Below, piece by piece: positions 7,308 to 16,388 of a stretch of DNA of 64,000 bases. The stretch is from Psychrobacter sp. 28M-43 (GTDB lineage: Bacteria; Pseudomonadota; Gammaproteobacteria; Pseudomonadales; Moraxellaceae). How positions within the stretch are numbered: position 1 is the first letter of the stretch; the number at the start of each line of letters is the position of its first letter. Both the position numbers and the translations under genes were made by a program. The stretch spans positions 558,001-622,000 of the forward strand of contig NZ_CP061739.1 of the NCBI RefSeq assembly GCF_014770435.1, read 5' to 3'. The notes below the pieces were generated by a model. The model saw only the letters and a program-made list of their open reading frames with translations, made no database searches and had not been told where the DNA came from.

Positions 7308-10064
7308 TCAAAAATATATTACGCTATTATGCTCTTTCTGAACGGTAAGACTGGCTAACAGAGCTGCCTTTAATGCTTCCAGTCTATCAGGTGAGAGTGG
7401 CTTATCGTTTTGATCACTGATATAAAACATATCCTCAGCACGCTCACCTAGAGTAGTAATACGCGCAGCATGTACTTCGATTTGCTCTTGCAAAAACACT
7501 TGCCCAACTCGCGCCAGTAGCCCTGGCTGATCAAGCGTTTCTAAGCTCATGATGTGCTGATCTGATGCTTCATTAAACTCAAAGTTAATCACCGTTTTCA
7601 CTTCAAAGTGTCTTAGCTGACGCGGCATACGCTTATTCGTCAGTTTAAGTACGGTAGGATCTTTGAACGAGTCGATTAAGCGTTGTTTTAGCTCTTGTTG
7701 GCTCTCCTCATCGACCAGCAATGTGCCACTAGGATCTAGCAATACATAAGAATCCAAAGCAAAGTCACGGGTCGCTGTGATAATACGTGCATCTAAAACA
7801 TCTAGATTCATCTGATCAAATACCGCCATGGTGACGGCAAACAGGTTCATCTGATCTTGGGTGTAAACAAATACCTGTACCGCATCAAGTGCCAATTCGC
7901 GATGTTCACGCAAAACGACCAACGGCGGACTGTCAGCATTAGAAGCCAATCCAATCGGTGGATGATTCAAAATAGCTTCAGTATGCCATAAGATATCTTC
8001 TGCAATCTCTCGCAAGAAATACTCATCGCCCAAGTCATCCCATAGACGCAATACTTCATCGCGGTTCATATGTTGGTTATTGACATTATCTAGCATCGTC
8101 AACGCTTGCTTGCGTGTGGCGCTAATCATATCTTGACGATTGGTGGGCGCATCGATATCAGCGCGCAAGATGCGCCGAGTTTGTGAGTATAGCTGTTTCA
8201 TGAGGGTCGCCCGCCAGCTGTTCCATAGCTGTGGGTTGGTCGCATTCATATCAGCCACCGTCAGTACATACAGATGGTTTAGATGAGTCACGTTACCGAT
8301 GAGATCAGAGAAAATAGTCACCACCTCAGGGTCTGAGATATCTTTTTTCTGTGCAGTAATCGACATAAGAAGGTGATAGCGCGTGAGCCAGCCTACTAAG
8401 TTCGCATCCGCCAAGCTCATACCATGCGATAAACAAAACTCAATTGATTCGGTTTGACCAAGCTCACTATGATCGCCGCCACGGCCCTTAGCAATATCAT
8501 GGAACATGGCTGCCAGCACCAAAATCTCTTTACGCTCGATACGCTGAAAGATAGAGCTGACCAGTGGAAACTCTTCGTGAAATGTCGGATCTGTAAATCG
8601 GTGTAAAATTCTAATCAAAAACAAGGTATGCGCATCTACTGTATAACGATGGAACAAGTCATACTGCATAAGGCCAGTGACTTGCGCAAAAGCAGGAATA
8701 TAGTTACCCAATACTCCATAGCGATTCATGGTACGTAGACGATGAAATAGGTAGTTTTGTTCTTTTAGATTCGATAAAAACAACGCTTTGTGAGTAGGGT
8801 TGTCTCTATATATCTGATCGATGCCGCGTGCGGCAATTTTGAGTGCGCGCAAAGTATGGGTGCGAACTTTATCGATGCCATGCTGACCCATCAATAAAAA
8901 CATCTCTAAGATAGAATCTGGGTGCTGTGCAAAAACTCGATGATGTGCGATGGCAATCTGGTTACCAATACGGTTGAATCGCGCATTTATAGGCTGTTTT
9001 TTTGGCCGTTCATCGTCAGGCAGCTGCGGCTCTATGATCGTTTCGTAATAATGATTGGTCAGCATCTCAGACAGCGTTGATATCTGCATCGCACAGCGAT
9101 AGTAGTCGCGCATAAACCGTTCGACCGCAGCATTAGGCTGGTCATCAGGCTGGGTCTCGTAGCCCATTAGCTGAGCAATCTCACGCTGATAGTCGAATAA
9201 CAGCTTGTTTTCGTTACGGCCAGTCAGTACATGTAAGTAATGACGAATTTGCCATAAGTACCCTTCGGCAAAGCTCAACTCATCAAACTCTTTTTCGGTC
9301 AAAAAATTCTGTTGCACTAAATCATATAGCTTGCTCACGCGAAAATAACGCTTGGTGACCCAGCCGATAATATGGATATCACGTAGCCCGCCTGGTGCTG
9401 TTTTGATATTGGGTTCAAGGTTGTATTCGGTGGCATTGTGCTGCAAGTAACGCGCTTTGGATTCTTCCATTTTCACATCAAAAAATGCGCGCGGAGACCA
9501 CTGTTTATTAACGATTTGAGCGGGCATGTCTTGCAATGCTTCGTTACCGATTAGGAGTCGAGCCTCTAGCTGAGCACTAGCAATCGTATGATCAAGCGCG
9601 GCCTCTAGCGCATCATTAACACTACGTACGGAGAGAGCAGGCTCTAGTCCTATGTCCCATAGTAGAGCGACCAGTTTGTCGATTTTACTACTGGCATCAG
9701 CACCTATTTCACCAGGAGACAGGAGCAAAATATCGATGTCTGAATAAAGCGATAGCTCACCGCGCCCGTAGCCACCAGTCGCAAAAAACGCCAAATCAGT
9801 TTTATCTAACTCAAACCATTTAAACAACGCTATCAATAGGCTATCGATAGCGCAAGCACGCGCTGCAACCAACTGACGAATATTGGTACCACGTTCTAGT
9901 GAGCGGCTGATATCGTCGTTGATCTGGGCCAACCATTCAGGAATGCCAAGTAGATTCTTGTCTGTCACATTTTTGGCTGACAGTGGGGATGAGTCTGTCG
10001 CCACCTCACTTGGTAGTATCGGTAAAGGCGTCAAATCAACAGAGGCGATATCACAATTAAACAT
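7308..10064 (-). CDS. glnD: [protein-PII] uridylyltransferase / uridylyl-removing enzyme
   Basis: Bifunctional nitrogen sensor: it uridylylates PII proteins when glutamine is low and removes UMP when glutamine is high. The 918-residue protein has the full GlnD layout: nucleotidyltransferase motif GGYGRGELSLYSDIDILLL near residues 90-110, a PII-uridylyltransferase helical region, an HD hydrolase domain with FHDIAKGRGGDHSELG near residue 520, and two C-terminal ACT domains that bind glutamine. All key acidic residues of the transferase (SDID) and the HD pair are present, so both activities should be intact. Slightly longer than E. coli GlnD (about 890). It follows map on the same strand. Confidence 0.97.
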   Translation of the reverse strand: MFNCDIASVDLTPLPILPSEVATDSSPLSAKNVTDKNLLGIPEWLAQINDDISRSLERGTNIRQLVAARACAIDSLLIALFKWFELDKTDLAFFATGGYGRGELSLYSDIDILLLSPGEIGADASSKIDKLVALLWDIGLEPALSVRSVNDALEAALDHTIASAQLEARLLIGNEALQDMPAQIVNKQWSPRAFFDVKMEESKARYLQHNATEYNLEPNIKTAPGGLRDIHIIGWVTKRYFRVSKLYDLVQQNFLTEKEFDELSFAEGYLWQIRHYLHVLTGRNENKLLFDYQREIAQLMGYETQPDDQPNAAVERFMRDYYRCAMQISTLSEMLTNHYYETIIEPQLPDDERPKKQPINARFNRIGNQIAIAHHRVFAQHPDSILEMFLLMGQHGIDKVRTHTLRALKIAARGIDQIYRDNPTHKALFLSNLKEQNYLFHRLRTMNRYGVLGNYIPAFAQVTGLMQYDLFHRYTVDAHTLFLIRILHRFTDPTFHEEFPLVSSIFQRIERKEILVLAAMFHDIAKGRGGDHSELGQTESIEFCLSHGMSLADANLVGWLTRYHLLMSITAQKKDISDPEVVTIFSDLIGNVTHLNHLYVLTVADMNATNPQLWNSWRATLMKQLYSQTRRILRADIDAPTNRQDMISATRKQALTMLDNVNNQHMNRDEVLRLWDDLGDEYFLREIAEDILWHTEAILNHPPIGLASNADSPPLVVLREHRELALDAVQVFVYTQDQMNLFAVTMAVFDQMNLDVLDARIITATRDFALDSYVLLDPSGTLLVDEESQQELKQRLIDSFKDPTVLKLTNKRMPRQLRHFEVKTVINFEFNEASDQHIMSLETLDQPGLLARVGQVFLQEQIEVHAARITTLGERAEDMFYISDQNDKPLSPDRLEALKAALLASLTVQKEHNSVIYF

Positions 10065-10269
10065 GAGTGTTATCCAGTTAAGAGTTTAGAAATAGAACGT
10101 TCGAGCTGAGCGCTATTAGGCATCTAATATGCCGATGGCTAATAAAAGTCACCAATAGCAATTATCAATAAAGGTGCTGATAAATATATCAATAGAAGTT
10201 ATCAGGTCATCTGAGTATAAAGACAAAGCGCCTATAAGCACAATACTCAATATGCCCTAATTAAAGACC

Positions 10270-10296
10270 AAAAAAAAGACCGCCTAAGCGATCTTT
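10270..10296 (-). terminator. rho-independent terminator after map
   Basis: On the minus strand AAAGATCGC pairs with GCGGTCTTT (one G-T pair) over a 3-nt loop and runs into eight T residues. It lies just downstream of the map stop, so glnD probably has its own promoter in the 200 bp that follow. Confidence 0.85.
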
Positions 10297-10303
10297 GATT
10301 GTA

Positions 10304-11098
10304 CTACTGCGTCAAAAAACTTAAATCTTCTTCAGGGCGAGTAGTAAATACCTCACAACCATTATCTGTTACGACCATGGTGTGCTCCCATTGAGCAGAC
10401 AATTTGCGGTCTTTAGTAATCGCCGTCCACTCATCAGGCAAAATCTTAGTTTGCCACGTGCCTTGGTTAATCATAGGTTCGATGGTAAACGTCATACCTG
10501 TTTTTAGCTCAAAACCAGTGCCCTTTTTGCCATAGTGCATGACTTGTGGCTCATGGTGGAATTCGTCACTGATACCATGACCACAGAACTCGCGAACGAT
10601 ACTGAAGCGCTCAGGCTCGACAACGGCCTGAATAGCAGCACCGACATCACCTAGGCGTGCACCGTTTTTGACCACGCTCATACCCGCATAAAGGGCGTCT
10701 TGTGCCACTTTGCAAATACGCTGTGCCATGATAGAGCCGTTGCCGACGATCCACATTTTTGAGGTATCGCCATAGTAACCGTCTTTGATAACAGTCACAT
10801 CGATGTTGATAATATCACCATCTTTTAGCAGCTTGCTTTCAGTTGGGATACCATGACAGACAACATGGTTGACTGAGGTACAGATAGATTTTGGAAAACC
10901 ATTATAGTTAAGTGGGGCAGGGATAGCCTGCTGCACATTAACAATATAGTCATGGGCGATCTGATTGAGCGCTTCGGTACTGACGCCCACTTTGACATGC
11001 TCGTCGAGCATGACAAGCACATCACTAGCGAGTTTACCGGCCACACGCATTTTTTCTATGGCTTCTGGAGACTGGATAAGGGATTTTTTAGTCATCAT
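10304..11098 (-). CDS. map: methionine aminopeptidase, type I
   Basis: Removes the initiator Met from nascent proteins. 264 residues, standard for the type Ia enzyme. The five metal ligands are in place: the Asp of INIDVTV, the Asp of GYYGDTS, the His of CGHGISDEFHHEP, the Glu of FTIEPMI and the Glu of QWEHTMVV. Two adjacent ATG codons (11098 and 11095) could start the protein; AAGATAT lies just upstream of both. The neighbours glnD and dapC form the arrangement expected for this chromosomal region in pseudomonads and Moraxellaceae, although rpsB/tsf, its usual divergent partner, is replaced here by a lipase gene. Confidence 0.97.
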   Translation of the reverse strand: MMTKKSLIQSPEAIEKMRVAGKLASDVLVMLDEHVKVGVSTEALNQIAHDYIVNVQQAIPAPLNYNGFPKSICTSVNHVVCHGIPTESKLLKDGDIINIDVTVIKDGYYGDTSKMWIVGNGSIMAQRICKVAQDALYAGMSVVKNGARLGDVGAAIQAVVEPERFSIVREFCGHGISDEFHHEPQVMHYGKKGTGFELKTGMTFTIEPMINQGTWQTKILPDEWTAITKDRKLSAQWEHTMVVTDNGCEVFTTRPEEDLSFLTQ

Positions 11099-11184
11099 CG
11101 TATATCTTATAATTATGGGTTCATTGTGGATAGATTATACCATAAACATACTAGTGACACTTTTACGTTAAGTGATAGTGTACC

Positions 11185-11207
11185 TATCATTATCATTGAT
11201 AATAATT
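11185..11207. promoter_or_regulatory. possible Fur-box-like operator
   Basis: The stretch TATCATTATCATTGATAATAATT is built of ATTATC/GATAAT hexamers in both orientations, as in the Fur consensus. It sits between map and the lipase gene, about 190 bp from the lipase start. Suggestive only; AT-rich intergenic DNA gives such matches by chance. Confidence 0.3.
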
Positions 11208-11314
11208 GCTTTACAGCATGGTGAGGGCTTATATGACTCATTAGTCAGACTGATATATTCATATTTTGACAAATTAGTTGAATGTTGCAGGATATATAAG
11301 TAATGTAATTTTGC

Positions 11315-11362
11315 CTGCTAACGGAATTAGCAGCAATTTTTACTGTAGTTGTGCAGTAAAAA
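11315..11362 (+). promoter_or_regulatory. two consecutive hairpins in the lipase mRNA leader
   Basis: Hairpin 1: CTGCTAA/TTAGCAG (11315-11333) followed by CAATTTTT. Hairpin 2: TTTTTACTG/CAGTAAAAA (11337-11362, 9 bp perfect). The second ends 20 nt before the AAGGA ribosome site. They could stabilise the mRNA, attenuate transcription, or respond to temperature; the arrangement is seen, the role is inferred. Confidence 0.5.
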
Positions 11363-11393
11363 TAACCAAATCAATGATAACAAGGATGTTGTT

Positions 11394-12470
11394 ATGACGC
11401 TTTCTTTGTACATTCGTGCAGCTCTCACACCGAGGACATTGTTACCGATACTGGGTTCAATCAGTGCTAGTGTGCTTCTAATGACCATGCAAACCACTTC
11501 TGCTCAAGCTGCAGGACAATACTATAATTGTGCCAATGCTAACGGTTGCAAGTTGGTGGACAGTAAATACTTCACTTCTAGTTACACTAAAACTCAATAT
11601 CCAGTCGTCTTAGCACACGGGCTTGGCGGCTTCACAACGCTATTTGGAGTCATTGACTATTTTAATGGGATTCCAGAAGACTTGATGAAAGGTGGCTCAG
11701 AGGTATATACCACCAAAACGTCAGCGGTCAATAACAGCGAAGTTCGAGGTGAGCAACTGCTACAACAGGTCAAGACCATTGCCGCGATCTCAGGTGAGTC
11801 TAAAGTTAATTTATTTGGACACAGTCAGGGAGGTATAGATATCCGTTATGTCGCTGGCGTCGCGCCAAAGTACGTGGCTTCAGTAACCGCAGTATCAAGC
11901 CCAGAACAAGGATCAAAAACCGCTGATTTTGTGAAAAATGTCCTTGAACCAAATAATACTTCTGGACAGCCATCTAATGTCACCACCCAGCTAGTATCAG
12001 GCGTGTTTAATCTGATTGGTGGCTTTACAGATATTGGTTCTGGTATCAGTTTCAATCAAATTCAACAACAAGATGGCTGGCAAGCGCTCGTGGCTCTATC
12101 GACCGATGGTGCTGCTAAGTTCAATGCCAAATTTCCTGCAGCAATGCCAAAAAACTACTGTGGTCAGCCGACTAGTACGGCAGTCAATGGCATCAAGTAT
12201 TATTCGTTTAGCGGCGTTGGGCAAATAACGAGCGCACTTGATCCTAGCGATTATCTATTGGCCGCAACGGGCGTACCATTTGCAGGTGAGTCTAATGATG
12301 GATTGGTATCTGCTTGCTCAAGTCGTCTTGGCTATGTAATTCGTGATAATTATAGAATGAACCATTTGGATTCCGCTGATCAAGTCTTGGGTTTGACGGC
12401 ATGGGGAGAGTCTGAGCCAAAATCCATCTATCGCACCCAGGTAAACCGTCTGAAAAACGCCAACCTATAA
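11394..12470 (+). CDS. lipA: secreted triacylglycerol lipase, family I.1-like
   Basis: Hydrolyses long-chain triglycerides outside the cell. The ATG at 11394 is chosen because AAGGA lies 7 nt upstream and it gives a proper signal peptide (hydrophobic core, cleavage after SAQA); the upstream extension lacks one. The protein has 358 residues. An oxyanion loop AHGLGG is present, with nucleophile S144 in GHSQGG, D302 in SNDGL and H324 in NHLD, matching the Pseudomonas family I.1 triad. The second glycine-box residue is Gln rather than the more usual His (GHSHG). Several Cys residues could form disulfides. The foldase gene follows after 46 bp, so export through the Sec and type II routes with chaperone help is likely. 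Confidence 0.95.
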   Translation: MTLSLYIRAALTPRTLLPILGSISASVLLMTMQTTSAQAAGQYYNCANANGCKLVDSKYFTSSYTKTQYPVVLAHGLGGFTTLFGVIDYFNGIPEDLMKGGSEVYTTKTSAVNNSEVRGEQLLQQVKTIAAISGESKVNLFGHSQGGIDIRYVAGVAPKYVASVTAVSSPEQGSKTADFVKNVLEPNNTSGQPSNVTTQLVSGVFNLIGGFTDIGSGISFNQIQQQDGWQALVALSTDGAAKFNAKFPAAMPKNYCGQPTSTAVNGIKYYSFSGVGQITSALDPSDYLLAATGVPFAGESNDGLVSACSSRLGYVIRDNYRMNHLDSADQVLGLTAWGESEPKSIYRTQVNRLKNANL

Positions 12471-12516
12471 GCTGAACTACAAAACAAGAATGCTCATTGA
12501 TTGAGAAATATCGTTT

Positions 12517-13626
12517 ATGTCAAATAACCGCCGTCCAGTCTATGCAACAATTGCTATCATCGCCGTGGTTATCATTGCCACAGCGGCGGTTATTTTATGG
12601 TTCAAGCCTGATAGCAACGATGTAAATTCAACTTCAATCAAATCGTCCGTCTCTGATAATGAGAATATCGAGTCAGTGACAACTGAGTTGGCTGCGGGAC
12701 AAGTCGTGAAAGCTACAACGACACCCAGCCAGTCTCAATCTGTCACAGGACTAGAAAATTTACCACGCTCATTAAAGGGTACCCAAATTGATGGTGAAAT
12801 CATCATCGATGAAAATAAACAGTTAGTCGTCACTGAAGGTCTGCGGCGTTTGTTCGATTATTTTTTATCTGCCCTGGGTGAGGAAGAAGAAGCGGTTATA
12901 TTTGCCCGTGTGGAGAGTTATATTCGTCATCACACACCAGAGCCTGCCGCTAGCCAAGCGGTCACTATTTTTAATCGATATGTTGCTTATCTTAAAGCAC
13001 TTCCTGAGATAGAAAAGCGTTATGGTAATCTGCAATTACAAGCGACCAAAAATGGTGAGTTGGACTTGAACGCAGTTGCCCAACAAAAACAAGACATCGC
13101 TAATCTACGACAGCAGTACTTTGACAAGCCAACCATTACAGCATTTTTTGGCGCAGAGGATGATTACGATAGTTATAGTATAGAGATGGTCAGAATTGAC
13201 CAAAATAAGCAAATGTCTGACGCACAGAAACAAGCTGCCCGTCAGGACTATATTAGTCGATTGCCAGAGAATGCTACTAAAAGCAATATCATGCAACAAG
13301 CCAATATTAGCGAGTTGATGACTCGCACTGAACAGATGAAAGCTCGCGGCGCAACGCCCGAGGAGTTATATAATATGCGCCGAGAGCTAGTAGGCGCACC
13401 AGCAGCAGAAAGGCTGGCACAAGTAGATCAAGAAGACGCTAATTTTGACCAACGCTTCACCCAGTATGAAACTCAAAAGAATCGCTTATTAAGTCAAGGT
13501 GTCGATGCCGCCCAAGCGCAAATTCAGATAAATCAGCTTGAACAGCAACTATTTAATGACACTGAGCGTAAGCGTCTGGATGGTTATGCAGCATTGCAAC
13601 GTCAGCAAGCTGTGAATAATCCCTAA
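12517..13626 (+). CDS. lifO: lipase-specific foldase (lipase chaperone, Lif)
   Basis: Steric chaperone anchored in the inner membrane that folds the upstream lipase in the periplasm before secretion. One N-terminal TM helix (about 9-30) is followed by a Ser/Thr-rich variable linker and then the helical chaperone body. The hallmark motif RRLFDYFLSA (residues 110-119) corresponds to the RxxFDY(F/C)L(S/T)A foldase signature. 369 residues fits the family (about 340-370). It is co-transcribed with the lipase, as is usual for families I.1 and I.2. No terminator was seen downstream. Confidence 0.95.
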   Translation: MSNNRRPVYATIAIIAVVIIATAAVILWFKPDSNDVNSTSIKSSVSDNENIESVTTELAAGQVVKATTTPSQSQSVTGLENLPRSLKGTQIDGEIIIDENKQLVVTEGLRRLFDYFLSALGEEEEAVIFARVESYIRHHTPEPAASQAVTIFNRYVAYLKALPEIEKRYGNLQLQATKNGELDLNAVAQQKQDIANLRQQYFDKPTITAFFGAEDDYDSYSIEMVRIDQNKQMSDAQKQAARQDYISRLPENATKSNIMQQANISELMTRTEQMKARGATPEELYNMRRELVGAPAAERLAQVDQEDANFDQRFTQYETQKNRLLSQGVDAAQAQIQINQLEQQLFNDTERKRLDGYAALQRQQAVNNP

Positions 13627-13981
13627 TGACCGTCAATAATTACTGTCACTAGCTATCATTAATAACAATCAATAACCATCGTTGATACGGATGGATATAG
13701 TTAGCAGCTCACTTAACTACTGGCAAGAGCAAGTAGTCAGATATTTGCAAAGTAGTACAAAATGCATTCCGAATAACTACCCAGTTTATGATGACACCTC
13801 CCTGTGAGTCATGCACAATATTGCCATTGTTTAGAGCATTAAATAAAACAATAAATGAATCATAATAAATCTGAGCTTTTACTATGTTTATTAGAGCTTA
13901 TCGCCTTTCTATTAGAGCTGATGGCTCATGCAGATAGGGTGTCTAGTAAAAGTATCGGGTGTAATAAAGCGAGGAGTTGAA
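13627..13981. other. intergenic region, no gene seen
   Basis: About 355 bp between the foldase and the META-domain lipoprotein, AT-rich. It should contain the promoter of the lipoprotein gene; no clear hairpin terminator or repeat was recognised. Confidence 0.4.
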
Positions 13982-14467
13982 ATGAAGAATATGACTAAAG
14001 TAATGATGGCCGTGACATTGGCAGTTGGTACACTTGCTGCGGGTTGTCAGACGACGAACTTGCCTGCGCCAGTTAACCAACCAATCACTGCAGATGTCTT
14101 GCAAGCACACAACTGGCAGCTCGTTGATGCCAAACGCAGTAATGGTGATAAAGTAACGCAATTATTTTTTGACCCAGCCAAGCCGTTAACGTTAAATTTC
14201 ATGAATGATAACGGTAGAGATTACGTGGCATTTATGAATACCTGTAATAGCATGGGTGCTGGATATAGCGTCGCAAATGGTGAAGTCGAGATTAAAAACG
14301 GCATCAGTACTATGATGGCATGTCCTGAACCGCAAGCCAGCTTTGATACTGCTGCCTTAGCCACTGTACAAGGTAAGTATAGCCTTAGTAAGAATGCCAA
14401 CAATGTGCCGATCTTGACCATTAAAAACGATGATCAAGTCGCTTATTTTAAAGCCGTTGCGAAGTAG
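13982..14467 (+). CDS. META/HslJ-domain lipoprotein
   Basis: Small envelope lipoprotein of 161 residues. The ATG at 13982 is preferred over the upstream in-frame codon because GAGGAG lies 5 nt before it and it yields a lipoprotein signal with lipobox LAAGC. The mature part is one META domain similar to E. coli HslJ: NWQLVDA at the start, the central NTCNSMGAGY segment, and MMACPEPQ with a conserved Cys. HslJ-type proteins are linked to novobiocin tolerance and heat shock in E. coli; the role here is not known. It is a single-gene unit with its own terminator. Confidence 0.85.
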   Translation: MKNMTKVMMAVTLAVGTLAAGCQTTNLPAPVNQPITADVLQAHNWQLVDAKRSNGDKVTQLFFDPAKPLTLNFMNDNGRDYVAFMNTCNSMGAGYSVANGEVEIKNGISTMMACPEPQASFDTAALATVQGKYSLSKNANNVPILTIKNDDQVAYFKAVAK

Positions 14468-14580
14468 CTTAATGATTGAGTAAAAAGTTTGACTGGTTCG
14501 TGAACTTAAGCAATTAGAGTTACTTGTCTGAAGTTACTCATTTAAAATTGCTCATTTAAAGCTACTCTTCTTGAAACGCA

Positions 14581-14613
14581 AAATGCCTCGCTATTAAGTG
14601 GGGCATTTTTTTA
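14581..14613 (+). terminator. rho-independent terminator after the META lipoprotein gene
   Basis: AAATGCCTCGC and GTGGGGCATTT form a 10-bp stem with two G-T pairs and a short AT loop, followed by seven T residues. Confidence 0.85.
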
Positions 14614-14771
14614 TCCAAAGTTTGACTCAGTTTAGACTACACTAGAGCAATAACCCTATAATACCTTTGATATCGTGAGATACTAGCTATGGCTTTGAGT
14701 CGGCAACAGTGACGATAGTTTTTTAATTATTCACAATACTTTTATCATTAGGATCTATTGGATACCACGCT

Positions 14772-15743
14772 ATGTTTGAAACCATAAAAGTCATTACTAC
14801 GATAGCTATAGTTACCGTCCTCACTGGCTGTCAGACATTACCTAATACCTCAGTAAAAAAGCCAACCAGTACAGTCGAGACCAATCCGCTGACTGCACGT
14901 ATGCCAGCTATTGATCGCCGAGGATACATTGCCTACATAGAAGAGCAGGGCGTAGGTACGGCAAAAGTATCGTCACTCTATAGTATCCGTCCTGACGGTA
15001 GCGATCGTCAGCTCATCGATCAGCTTAATGGCTATATCTATGCGCCAGCATGGTCGGCAAACGGACAGCTGCTTGCCTATAGCAAACAAGCCCCGCGTGA
15101 GCATCCCAAAATTTATATTTATGATCGTAGTAGCAATACGCGCAACCTAGTGGTGAATGCTGAAGGCAGTAATATGTCAGCGTCATTCTCACCCGATGGT
15201 CAAGATTTGCTTTATAGCTCTACGGTCGGTGGTAATGCTGATATTTATAAGATGCGTCTGAGTGATGGCAATACTCAGCAGTTAACGACCCTGCCAAGTA
15301 CAGAGGTACAGCCCAGTTATGCTGCTGATGGCAAGAGCTTTGTCTATACCAGTGATAAAGTCCGTGCTGGAAGACCGCGAATTTATCGTTATGACTTCGC
15401 TACGGGCAATGCGACAGCTGTATCAACAAATGGGTATGTGGCCAGTCCTCAGCTTAGCTTAGATGGTCAGCGTATGGCTTATCTAAATGGTCGTAAAGCG
15501 GCTGTCATGACCTTGACGACTGGGCAAGTGGTCAACTTGGCAGAAACAGGGCTTGATGAACCCGCACGTCTATCTCCCTCTGGCAATTATGCCGTCTATC
15601 CAACTCGCCGCTTGAGTGTGGGCGGGCAAGCAGCAGGCCAATCTAGTGGTAGTCTAGTTATCCATTCGCTGTCAGGCAATACCAACTATGCCATTAGTGG
15701 ACAAAATGGTGGAGTCGTGCGCTCACCGATATGGGGACGTTAA
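14772..15743 (+). CDS. TolB-like beta-propeller lipoprotein
   Basis: Envelope lipoprotein of 323 residues with lipobox LTGC near residue 19. The mature protein consists of WD40-like/PD40 repeats typical of the TolB C-terminal propeller: repeated SPDG, DIYKM and AWSANG blocks. It lacks the N-terminal TolB domain that binds TolA, and no tol/pal genes are nearby, so it is a TolB paralogue rather than TolB itself. It probably scaffolds protein interactions in the periplasm. It is followed by two DUF2256 genes on the same strand. Confidence 0.8.
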   Translation: MFETIKVITTIAIVTVLTGCQTLPNTSVKKPTSTVETNPLTARMPAIDRRGYIAYIEEQGVGTAKVSSLYSIRPDGSDRQLIDQLNGYIYAPAWSANGQLLAYSKQAPREHPKIYIYDRSSNTRNLVVNAEGSNMSASFSPDGQDLLYSSTVGGNADIYKMRLSDGNTQQLTTLPSTEVQPSYAADGKSFVYTSDKVRAGRPRIYRYDFATGNATAVSTNGYVASPQLSLDGQRMAYLNGRKAAVMTLTTGQVVNLAETGLDEPARLSPSGNYAVYPTRRLSVGGQAAGQSSGSLVIHSLSGNTNYAISGQNGGVVRSPIWGR

Positions 15744-15811
15744 TGTATTAAACGTATATCGAAATTCTAATATTTAATTCAAAAATAAGATAAATCTGAG
15801 GATGAAAATGT

Positions 15812-15982
15812 ATGGCGCATAAAAAGAAGAACGTTCGCAAAAAACTTTGCCCTGTCTGCGAGCGTGAGTTTAGTTGGACTAAGAAGCTTGATAAAAACTG
15901 GGAGAGCATGGTCTATTGCTCAGACCAATGCCGCCGTGTTAAAAAATATGAAGGGCTAGATCATCAAAAAGAAGATAAGTAG
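15812..15982 (+). CDS. DUF2256 small zinc-ribbon-like protein (copy 1)
   Basis: 56 residues, basic. It has the DUF2256 pattern CPVCxxxFxW followed by WxxxxYCSxxCR: C13, C16, then the YCSDQC pair, four Cys that can hold a zinc. GAGGA lies 9 nt upstream of the ATG. Function of the family is unknown; members are often found near photolyase-related or redox genes. A paralogue follows immediately. Confidence 0.8.
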   Translation: MAHKKKNVRKKLCPVCEREFSWTKKLDKNWESMVYCSDQCRRVKKYEGLDHQKEDK

Positions 15983-16027
15983 TCGTTAATAAGTAAACAG
16001 AGCTATATAGGAACAAAGGAGCAGATG

Positions 16028-16174
16028 ATGGCACATAAGAAAGTAAACTTACCGCAAAAAACTTGCCCTGTCTGCCAGCACCCATTTACGTGGCGTAAGA
16101 AGTGGGAGAAAGATTGGGAGCAGGTGATTTATTGTTCTGAGCGGTGTAGAAGGAGTAAAGGGAAAAGTGATTAA
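16028..16174 (+). CDS. DUF2256 small zinc-ribbon-like protein (copy 2)
   Basis: 48 residues from the ATG at 16028 (an in-frame ATG at 16025 is closer to the AAGGAG ribosome site, which favours the second). It keeps CPVC, TWRKKW and YCSERC, and starts with MAHKK like copy 1, but its C-terminal tail is shorter. The gap to copy 1 is 45 bp, so this looks like a local tandem duplication in one transcript. Confidence 0.8.
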   Translation: MAHKKVNLPQKTCPVCQHPFTWRKKWEKDWEQVIYCSERCRRSKGKSD

Positions 16175-16388
16175 CATTAAGAGCTTACGAATAAACTACT
16201 AATTAGACAATCATATTAATGAAATATGAGCTTTAACTCTTGGTAAAAGTTTTGTATATTAATATATGTCATATATTGAATATTATATGATTTTGCGTTA
16301 TAGGTTCTTTTTATATATCCGATATAACTTACTGCATTACAAGGAACTTATAATTTATGTCAGTAAAATAAATACAAGGATGTTTATT

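Noticed and set aside
10952..11224. Plus-strand frame of 90 codons
   Set aside because: Lies mostly antisense to the start of map, no ribosome site and no recognisable domain.
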